Source of the DNA: Actinomycetota bacterium
GTDB lineage: Bacteria > Actinomycetota > Acidimicrobiia > Acidimicrobiales > CADCSY01
Direction: 5' to 3'
Assembly: GCA_019348335.1 (NCBI GenBank)
Contig: JAHWJR010000103.1
Location: 1 to 6,612, forward strand
DNA: 6,612 bases
This document shows positions 1-4,233 of the stretch, piece after piece; position 1 is the stretch's first letter, and the number at the start of each line of letters is the position of its first letter. The notes under the pieces were generated by a model. It was not told where the DNA came from. It did no database searches and worked only from the letters and a program-made list of their open reading frames with translations. The position numbers and the translations under genes were made by a program.

Positions 1-54
1 TAGAGCGCTTCTCTTGTAAAGAAGAGGTCGTCGGTTCGAATCCGACACTCGGCT
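1..54 (+). tRNA. tRNA-Thr(TGT), 3' part only
   Basis: The window opens inside a tRNA. Visible parts are the end of the D arm, an anticodon stem CTTCT (8-12) pairing with AGAAG (20-24), and the 7-base loop CTTGTAA (13-19) with anticodon TGT at 15-17, which reads ACA threonine codons. A 5-base variable loop (25-29) follows. The T arm is GTCGG (30-34), loop TTCGAAT (35-41) and CCGAC (42-46). The 3' acceptor strand ACTCGGC (47-53) ends in discriminator T54. The next bases are CCG, so the CCA tail is not encoded and must be added by tRNA nucleotidyltransferase, as is common in actinobacteria. The 5' acceptor strand (expected GCCGAGT) and most of the D arm lie outside the window. Confidence 0.96.
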
Positions 55-132
55 CCGCCGACAGGCGGCGAGCGCAGCGAGCTTCGCCTGCCGGAACAGA
101 GATGAGCGCGCCGAAGGCGCTCCCTGCTCTTA

Positions 133-147
133 CCGAGCGAAGCTCGG
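133..147. repeat. Palindromic repeat copy 1 (6-bp stem, GAA loop)
   Basis: Exact copy of CCGAGCGAAGCTCGG. The bases CGCTTTT follow directly (148-154), giving a GC-rich stem plus a short T run. This is the copy that looks most like a rho-independent terminator for the tRNA transcript. Confidence 0.8.
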
Positions 148-155
148 CGCTTTTC

Positions 156-170
156 CCGAGCGAAGCTCGG
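156..170. repeat. Palindromic repeat copy 2 (6-bp stem, GAA loop)
   Basis: Exact copy of CCGAGCGAAGCTCGG, 8 bases after copy 1. The stem has six perfect pairs. No T run follows; copy 3 begins after a single C. Confidence 0.8.
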
Positions 171-187
171 CCCGAGCGAAGCTCGGG
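171..187. repeat. Palindromic repeat copy 3 (7-bp stem, GAA loop)
   Basis: The same 15-mer at 172-186, flanked by C171 and G187, which add a seventh pair. It is separated from copy 2 by one base, so copies 2 and 3 are near-tandem. It lies about 50 bases before the DUF3263 start codon. Confidence 0.8.
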
Positions 188-198
188 GGTGAGGGTCC

Positions 199-227
199 TT
201 GCATCATGGGCGGCCCGAGGCAAGGCT
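199..227 (+). promoter_or_regulatory. Weak candidate promoter for the DUF3263/LytR_C pair
   Basis: TTGCAT (199-204) and AAGGCT (222-227) are separated by 17 bases and lie just before the ATG at 235. Only the TTG of the -35 and the A and T of the -10 match consensus, so this is a weak call. The AAGG at 222-225 could instead be a Shine-Dalgarno sequence, 9 bases before the ATG. Confidence 0.25.
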
Positions 228-234
228 GCACCCG

Positions 235-498
235 ATGGGCTTGTCCGAGCGCGACATGGCGATTCTCGAGTTCGAGCGAAGCTGCTGGAAGCTGACGGGC
301 CCCAAGGAGGCGGCCATCCGCCAGCGCTTCGAGCTGTCACCGGCGCGCTACTACCAGATCCTCGCCGGGCTCCTCGACTCCCCTGAGGCGCTCGGGTACG
401 ACCCCCTGGTCGTCCGGCGCCTCCGGCGACTGCGGCACCGTCGCCGGCGTGCCCGCTTCGAGGGCCGTGCCGCCGCCGGCCGCCCGGTGCGAACGTGA
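235..498 (+). CDS. DUF3263 family protein
   Basis: An 87-residue basic protein matching DUF3263, a small family I know mainly from actinobacteria (M. tuberculosis Rv0430 is a member). The family signature is clear: LSERDMAILEFER (3-15) with the aromatic W18, then GPKEAAIRQRF (22-32), the helix SPARYYQILAGLLDSPEA (35-52), DPLVVRRLRRLR (56-67) and an Arg-rich tail. The middle reads like a helix-turn-helix, with KEAAI followed by S.ARYYQ, and the basic tail suggests nucleic-acid binding. That role is inference; no function is established to my knowledge. I chose ATG 235 because the family motif begins two residues later. An in-frame TTG at 199 would add 12 residues with no family match. The stop overlaps the next gene's GTG (GTGA, 495-498), so the two are probably translationally coupled. 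Confidence 0.9.
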   Translation: MGLSERDMAILEFERSCWKLTGPKEAAIRQRFELSPARYYQILAGLLDSPEALGYDPLVVRRLRRLRHRRRRARFEGRAAAGRPVRT

Positions 499-1070
499 CC
501 CAGGACGATCCCTCCCCCGACGGCGGCTCGTTCGTCCGCTCCGCAGGAGGGGCGATGCTGCGCGGCGTCATGCTCATCGTCGTGGCCGTGGTGCTCGGCA
601 TCGTGCTGCTCCAGGGCACCGACGGGCCCGATCCGTTCACCGCCGCCACCGAGGACACCACCACCACCGCAGACACCACCGACGCTGGGGACGACGGGGA
701 CACGCCTCCGACCGTCGCTGACAATGGCGACGGGGACACGACGGACACGACCGAGGTGCCACCTCCGACCGTCGATCCCTCCACCATCACCGTCCTGGTG
801 GCCAACGGCTCCGGTGGCGTGGCCGGCCTGGCCGCCGCCGTGACCGAGGTGGTGACCGAGGCTGGCTACGAGACCGCGCCGCCCACCAACAGCAAGGCCG
901 TCGAGTCGTCGGTGGTGTACTACGCCCCCGGGTTCCAGGAGGCGGCCGCCGCCGTGGCCCAGCTCTTCGATCCGGCACCCGAGGTGGCGCCTCTGCCCGA
1001 CCCCTCCCCCGTCGACGACCTGCGGGGCGCCAACGTGGTGCTGGTGGCGTCGGGCGACCTGGCCGAGTAG
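495..1070 (+). CDS. Membrane-anchored LytR_C domain protein (VirR/Rv0431-like)
   Basis: A 191-residue protein with a short cytoplasmic N-terminus, one hydrophobic segment at about 22-40 (LRGVMLIVVAVVLGIVLLQ), a Thr/Asp/Pro-rich linker (about 41-95) and a C-terminal LytR_C domain (about 97-187). The domain shows the usual ITVLVANGSG start, the AGLAAAVTEVVTEAGY helix, a VVYYAPGFQEAAAAVAQLF segment and the closing NVVLVASGD strand. The domain should face outside the membrane. There is no LytR-CpsA-Psr catalytic domain, so it is a stand-alone LytR_C protein like M. tuberculosis Rv0431 (VirR), linked to vesicle release and cell-wall integrity. It starts at GTG 495 inside the stop of the DUF3263 gene. 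Domain and topology are firm; a VirR-like role is inference from architecture and gene order. Confidence 0.88.
   Translation: MTQDDPSPDGGSFVRSAGGAMLRGVMLIVVAVVLGIVLLQGTDGPDPFTAATEDTTTTADTTDAGDDGDTPPTVADNGDGDTTDTTEVPPPTVDPSTITVLVANGSGGVAGLAAAVTEVVTEAGYETAPPTNSKAVESSVVYYAPGFQEAAAAVAQLFDPAPEVAPLPDPSPVDDLRGANVVLVASGDLAE
692..774 (+). repeat. Two interleaved 13-base direct repeats in the LytR_C linker
   Basis: CGACGGGGACACG occurs at 692-704 and 728-740. CCTCCGACCGTCG occurs at 705-717 and 762-774. Together they show that a DGDTPPTV-like block of the extracellular linker was duplicated and then separated by inserted Thr/Asp codons. This looks like slippage or unequal recombination in a low-complexity spacer. 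Confidence 0.8.
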
Positions 1071-1079
1071 CCCCGCCCC

Positions 1080-1102
1080 GCCGGCCCCCACCCGAGGCCG
1101 GC
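1080..1102. terminator. Candidate bidirectional terminator hairpin between convergent genes
   Basis: Seven perfect G-C pairs (GCCGGCC 1080-1086 with GGCCGGC 1096-1102) enclose a 9-base loop in the 39-bp gap between the LytR_C stop and the lipoprotein stop. It sits correctly to end transcription from both sides. There is no T run on either strand, so it would be an L-shaped or factor-assisted terminator. Confidence 0.5.
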
Positions 1103-1109
1103 CGACCGC

Positions 1110-1943
1110 TCAGCCTTCCGCGGCTGCCGGCGGCAGGAGGCGGATGCGGGAGCTGACCTGCACGACGAGGAAGCCGGGGACCGGTGCGACCTTCCGGTCG
1201 GGCGGCGGGCTGACCTCGAGGTCGAAGCGGCCGAGGGTGGTGGAGCTGGCTTCCCGGACCGATCCGTCGTCGAGGTCGTGGGTGGCCCGGTAGTCGGTCA
1301 CCTGCACGCCCTCCAGGCGCAGCTCGCCGCTGGCCGAGGGGATCACCGCCTCCAGCGGCAGCCGGGCGGCGGCCTCGAGGCTGGCCACCTTCTCGCCGTC
1401 GACCACCCCGAGCTCGACCAACCGCCCCGAGCCGTCGAGCCGGGTCTTCGACGTGGAGTCGGGAACCTGGACGGGGTCGTCGATGACCCACCCGGCCCCC
1501 GGCGCCAGGGCACGGTCGGGCGGTGCCCCCACGGCCGCCGGGAAGATCTCGGCGATGCCCAGCAGGCCGAGGCGCTCGTCGGGGACGCCCTCGATGGAGC
1601 GCACCTCCTCCAGTTGCGCCGCCCGGTCGAAGACCACCTCGAACACCCGGTCGTCGGCCCCGGGCTCCTGGAGCAGCACCCGCACCTCCACCCCGTCGTC
1701 GCCCGAGCGCAGCACGGTGTGCTCGGCGGTGAGGGTCACGTCCTCCTCGCGGCGCTCGGGACCGGTGGGGCCGATGCGCACCTCCGAGACGGTGCGGACC
1801 TCGAGCTCGTAGCGGTACGTGGCCCCCACCTCGGGCCGGAAGGTGAGGCGCACCGTGCCCTCCCGGCAGCCGCTGAGGGTGGCGACGAGGGCGACGGCGA
1901 GGAGCGCCCTTCCCGGGAGGCGACGGAGGGCAGCTCGTGACAT
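1110..1943 (-). CDS. Secreted lipoprotein, possibly DUF6263-like
   Basis: A 277-residue protein with a lipoprotein signal: Arg-rich start (MSRAALRRLPGR), hydrophobic core ALLAVALVATL and lipobox LSGC with the lipidated Cys at 26. The mature part is beta-rich and acidic with no membrane segment. It opens with VRLTFRPEVGATYRYELEV (31-49) and includes an IFPAAVG segment (133-139), then LAPGAGWVID (146-155) and a DGEKVASLEAAARL stretch (182-195). That order (a G..Y.Y strand, a FP.......L.PG..W segment, then a G.K.A.L strand) resembles DUF6263 lipoproteins, but I place it there only tentatively. The role is unknown. The ATG at 1943 has no ribosome binding site; a TACCGT -10 lies 9 bases upstream, suggesting a leaderless transcript. 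The gene is divergent from otsB over 27 bp. Confidence 0.82.
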   Translation of the reverse strand: MSRAALRRLPGRALLAVALVATLSGCREGTVRLTFRPEVGATYRYELEVRTVSEVRIGPTGPERREEDVTLTAEHTVLRSGDDGVEVRVLLQEPGADDRVFEVVFDRAAQLEEVRSIEGVPDERLGLLGIAEIFPAAVGAPPDRALAPGAGWVIDDPVQVPDSTSKTRLDGSGRLVELGVVDGEKVASLEAAARLPLEAVIPSASGELRLEGVQVTDYRATHDLDDGSVREASSTTLGRFDLEVSPPPDRKVAPVPGFLVVQVSSRIRLLPPAAAEG

Positions 1944-1952
1944 CGTTCGGCG

Positions 1953-1962
1953 ACGGTAGCGT
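1953..1962. promoter_or_regulatory. Back-to-back -10 elements sharing one TA (lipoprotein gene / otsB)
   Basis: The 27-bp gap between the divergent starts contains ACGGTAGCGT. On the plus strand TAGCGT (1957-1962) lies 8 bases before the otsB ATG. On the minus strand TACCGT (1958 down to 1953) lies 9 bases before the lipoprotein ATG. Both fit the actinobacterial TANNNT -10, and both use the same TA at 1957-1958. Neither gene has a Shine-Dalgarno sequence, so both would be leaderless. GTGACA (1937-1942) resembles a -35 for otsB, but the 14-base spacer is short. Confidence 0.55.
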
Positions 1963-1970
1963 GCCGGGCC

Positions 1971-2726
1971 ATGGAGCTCCCATCGCCGCTACGTCCGCTG
2001 CTGACCGACCCCAGCCGCTCGGCCATCCTCACCGACTTCGACGGCACCCTGGGGCCGGTCGTGGACGACCCGAAGCTGGCCGTCCCTCTGCCGGGTGCGG
2101 TCGAGGTGCTCCATCGCCTGGCTCGCCGCTTCGCCATGGTGGGGGTGGTCTCCGGGCGCCCCGTCTCCTACCTGGTCGACCGGCTGGGCACCGACCTGTG
2201 GCTGTCGGGGCTCTACGGCCTCGAACGCTGGGAGGACGGCCAGCGGGTCGAGGCGCCCGAGGCCGAGCGGTGGCGGCCGGTGGTCGCCGAGGCGACAGCG
2301 AGGGCCGAGACCCGGCTCGGGCCCCTGGTGGAGGCCAAGGGTCTCTCGCTGACCCTGCACTTCCGCACCGTGCCCGAGCGGGGCGACGAGGCCCGGGCCT
2401 GGGCGCGGGAGGAGGCGCAGCGCACCGGCCTGGTGGTGACCGAGGCAAAGGCCTCGGTCGAGCTCCACCCTCCCGTCGACGCCGACAAGGGCACGGTCGT
2501 GGAGGCGGTGGCGGCCGGCATGGGGGCGGCCTGCTTCTTCGGGGACGACGTGGGCGACCTGAGTGCCTTCGGTGCGCTCGAGCGCCTGGCCGCCGCCGGT
2601 GTCGCCACCGCCCGCGTCGCCGTCAACAGTGCCGAGGCCGACCCCGAGCTCCTGGAGCGGGCCGACGTGGTGGTCGACGGCCCCACTGAGGCCCTGGCCG
2701 TGCTCGAGGCCCTGGCCTCAGGCTGA
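1971..2726 (+). CDS. otsB: Trehalose-6-phosphate phosphatase
   Basis: A 251-residue cytoplasmic HAD-family enzyme that hydrolyses trehalose 6-phosphate to trehalose, the second step of the OtsAB route. HAD motif I is TDFDGTLGPVVDDP (21-34), with nucleophile D22 and general acid/base D24. Motif II is SGRP (61-64), followed by the family's LSGLYGLE (78-85). The cap region carries KGLSLTLHFR (123-132) and ELHPPVDADKG (164-174), with K173 as motif III. Motif IV is FFGDDVGDLSAF (189-200), with D192, D193 and D196. Length is normal (E. coli OtsB is 266). ATG 1971 is the only sensible start, since motif I follows by 20 residues. The gene faces otsA tail to tail and overlaps it by 9 bases. Confidence 0.94.
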   Translation: MELPSPLRPLLTDPSRSAILTDFDGTLGPVVDDPKLAVPLPGAVEVLHRLARRFAMVGVVSGRPVSYLVDRLGTDLWLSGLYGLERWEDGQRVEAPEAERWRPVVAEATARAETRLGPLVEAKGLSLTLHFRTVPERGDEARAWAREEAQRTGLVVTEAKASVELHPPVDADKGTVVEAVAAGMGAACFFGDDVGDLSAFGALERLAAAGVATARVAVNSAEADPELLERADVVVDGPTEALAVLEALASG

Positions 2727-2730
2727 GGCC
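2714..2730. terminator. Hairpin spanning both stop codons of otsB and otsA
   Basis: GGCCTCA (2714-2720) and TGAGGCC (2724-2730) form a perfect 7-bp stem with a 3-base GGC loop. The otsB stop TGA (2724-2726) is in one arm and the otsA stop (minus-strand TGA, 2720-2718) is in the other. Its position suits a bidirectional terminator, but there is no T run on either side. The coding constraint of two overlapping stops explains only part of the symmetry. Confidence 0.45.
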
Positions 2731-4136
2731 CCTGAGGCGCCTGCGGCGCTCGCCCGGTCTGCCGCCTGGAGCTGGTCGGCCAGCCAGTCGTGCGGCGTGC
2801 GGGCGGCGGCGAGGGTGCGGACCGCTCCGGCGTGGCGCCGGCGCTCACCGTCGTCCATCGACAGGGCGGTGTGGAGGGCCTCGGAGGTGGCCGTCACGTC
2901 GAAGGGGTTGAGTCCCAGGGCGGCGGTCCCGAGCTCTGACCAGGCACCGGACTCGCGGCTGAGGAGCAGCACGCCGGCCCGCTCGTTGACCAGCGGGCCC
3001 TCCTTGGCCACCAGGTTCAGCCCGTCGCGCACGGGGTTGACCAGCAGCGCGTCGTAGCGGCGGAGCCCGGCCACCGAGCCGGGGAAGTCGTCGCCGGGGT
3101 CGTAGAGGATCGGCGTCCACCCCGGGGTGGCCCACGTCTCGTTGATCCGGCGCACCAGGCCCTCCACCTCCTGGCGGTAGGCCAGGTAGTCGGCCAGGCC
3201 TTCCCTCGAGGGGTAGACGAAGGCGGCGAAGACGACCTGTTCACGCCACTCGGGACGGGACCGGAGGAGGTCCTCGAAGGCGTGGAAGCCCCGCAGCAGG
3301 TTCTTCGACAGCTCGATGCGGTCGACCCGCACGATCAGCCGCCGGTCGCCCACCTGACGCTCGAGCTCGGCCAGGGCGGTGGCGCAGGGCGCCGACGCGG
3401 CGACCGCCTCGATCTCCCCGGGCGCCACCGCTGCCGGCGAGACGAACGTCGGACACGTTCGGCCCAGCAGCTCGGTGCAGCACGCCTCGAAGGCCGCCGC
3501 CCAGCGGGGAGCCTGAAAGCCGCAGGCGGCGCTGGCGGCCAAGCCCGAGAGGAGCTCGGTGGCGACGTCGTCGGGCAGCATCCGCAGGTCGTCGGGCGAG
3601 GCGAACGGTGTGTGGTGGAAGTGGATCACGGTGAGGTCGGGCCGCGTGACCGCCAGCTCGGCGGGCAGCAGCGAGAAGTGGTAGTCCTGCGCCAGCACGA
3701 CCGCCCCCTCGCCGGCGTCCTCCGCCACCGCCCGGGCGAAGAGGGCGTTGACGTCGCGGTAGGCCTGCCACGCCTCCCTCCAGCGACGGTCGAAGCGCGG
3801 CCGGCGGGCGGTGTCGTAGAGGCGGTGGTGCAGGAACCACAGCGTCCCGCTGGAGACGACGTGGTAGTAGGCGCGGTAGGCGTCGGGATCGACGAGGAGC
3901 GAGCGCAGGCGGAAGCCCTGCGCCTCGACCACGCCGGCGGCGGCGGCCATGCGGTCGGCCTCGGAGAGGGCGCCGGCGATCCAGGTGGCGCCGCTGCCGG
4001 CGACGGCCGGCCCGAGGGCGCTCACCAGGCCGCCCCCGCCCCGTCCCGCCTGGAGCTCGCCGCGGTCGTCGACCGAGAACGACAGTGGGCCGCGGTTGGA
4101 GACGATGACCACGTTTCCCTGATCGGCGCTCGGCAC
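2718..4136 (-). CDS. otsA: Trehalose-6-phosphate synthase (GT20), SKN variant
   Basis: A 472-residue GT20 enzyme (E. coli OtsA is 474) expected to transfer glucose from a nucleotide sugar to glucose-6-phosphate. Visible motifs are VSNRGPL (12-18), glycine loop GRGGGGLVSAL (31-41), TWIAG (51-55, W52), YYHVVSSGTLW (90-100), QDYHFSLLP (150-158, D151), HFHHTPF (172-178), VDRIELSKNLLRGF (271-284, R273 and K278) and NPVRDGLNLVAKEG (367-380, D371 and E379). The usual DYTKG/DYSKG segment reads ELSKN here. The frame is open to 4763 upstream, but homology starts at NVVIVSNRGP. I chose GTG 4136 because TACCGT (4148-4143) ends exactly 6 bases before it, a leaderless arrangement. A pseudo-glycosyltransferase of the VldE type is the alternative, but facing otsB favours trehalose synthesis. 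Confidence 0.9.
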   Translation of the reverse strand: MPSADQGNVVIVSNRGPLSFSVDDRGELQAGRGGGGLVSALGPAVAGSGATWIAGALSEADRMAAAAGVVEAQGFRLRSLLVDPDAYRAYYHVVSSGTLWFLHHRLYDTARRPRFDRRWREAWQAYRDVNALFARAVAEDAGEGAVVLAQDYHFSLLPAELAVTRPDLTVIHFHHTPFASPDDLRMLPDDVATELLSGLAASAACGFQAPRWAAAFEACCTELLGRTCPTFVSPAAVAPGEIEAVAASAPCATALAELERQVGDRRLIVRVDRIELSKNLLRGFHAFEDLLRSRPEWREQVVFAAFVYPSREGLADYLAYRQEVEGLVRRINETWATPGWTPILYDPGDDFPGSVAGLRRYDALLVNPVRDGLNLVAKEGPLVNERAGVLLLSRESGAWSELGTAALGLNPFDVTATSEALHTALSMDDGERRRHAGAVRTLAAARTPHDWLADQLQAADRASAAGASGASA

Positions 4137-4142
4137 CCCGTC

Positions 4143-4148
4143 ACGGTA
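4143..4148 (-). promoter_or_regulatory. -10 element of leaderless otsA
   Basis: On the minus strand TACCGT fits TANNNT, and six bases (4142-4137) separate it from the GTG at 4136. That puts the -7 T and -11 A in register if transcription starts at the G of the start codon. No good -35 is visible, which is common for actinobacterial promoters. The hexamer is identical to the one before the lipoprotein gene. Confidence 0.55.
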
Positions 4149-4191
4149 GAAGGCGGGGCCGCCACGCTGCGAGCCGACGTGCCGTGGCCCT

Positions 4192-4232
4192 CCGCCATCC
4201 CCGCCGCTCCCGGGAAACGGGCAGGATGGCGG
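4192..4232. repeat. 9-bp inverted repeat before the glycerate kinase gene
   Basis: CCGCCATCC (4192-4200) and GGATGGCGG (4224-4232) are perfect inverted arms separated by 23 bases. A smaller hairpin, CCCG (4209-4212) with CGGG (4218-4221), nests inside. Arm centres are 32 bp apart, close to three helical turns. The right arm covers the presumed -10 and ends two bases before the GTG start. It could be an operator for a dimeric repressor. If transcription starts further upstream it would be a leader hairpin occluding the start. Confidence 0.55.
4222..4227 (+). promoter_or_regulatory. Candidate -10 of leaderless glycerate kinase gene, or SD
   Basis: CAGGAT has A at -11 and T at -7 relative to the GTG at 4234, the same register as the otsA and permease promoters, although the first base is C instead of T. 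The AGGA within it (4223-4226) also lies 7 bases before the GTG and could serve as a Shine-Dalgarno sequence. The sequence alone does not separate the two readings. Confidence 0.4.
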
Positions 4233-4233
4233 C

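Larger units (their letters stand above)
55..234. repeat. Hairpin-rich spacer between tRNA-Thr and the DUF3263 gene
   Basis: This 180-base stretch has no convincing gene. It holds a run of inverted repeats. One has arms CAGGCG (62-67) and CGCCTG (85-90) around a GCGAGC-repeat loop. A second is GCGCC-GAA-GGCGC (108-120). Three are identical 15-mers, CCGAGC-GAA-GCTCGG, at 133-147, 156-170 and 172-186; the last can gain one more pair (171/187). Four of the five share a GAA triloop (TTC on the other strand). The first 15-mer is followed closely by CTTTT (150-154), so it could act as an intrinsic terminator for the tRNA. Whether the set is a terminator, a mobile palindromic repeat or both cannot be decided from one locus. 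Confidence 0.75.

Noticed and set aside
1..60. tRNA 3' end as an attachment site for an integrated element
   Set aside because: No integrase gene and no second copy of the tRNA 3' end occur in the window. The downstream genes are conserved chromosomal ones.
133..187. CRISPR array from three identical repeats
   Set aside because: Units are only 15 bases, spacers are 8 and 1 bases, and there is no cas gene. They are short palindromes, not CRISPR repeats.
273..283. Fourth copy of the palindromic repeat core (CGAGCGAAGCT) inside the DUF3263 gene
   Set aside because: It encodes part of the conserved FER motif of the family and lacks the full right arm, so coding constraint and chance explain it.
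351..1091. 246-residue minus-strand open frame opposite the DUF3263 and LytR_C genes
   Set aside because: It has repetitive His/Gly/Arg composition and no motif. The plus-strand genes match known families with conserved order.
2718..4136. A pseudo-glycosyltransferase (VldE-like) in an aminocyclitol cluster
   Set aside because: No cyclase, kinase or aminotransferase of such a pathway is nearby, and the gene faces a clear trehalose-phosphate phosphatase.
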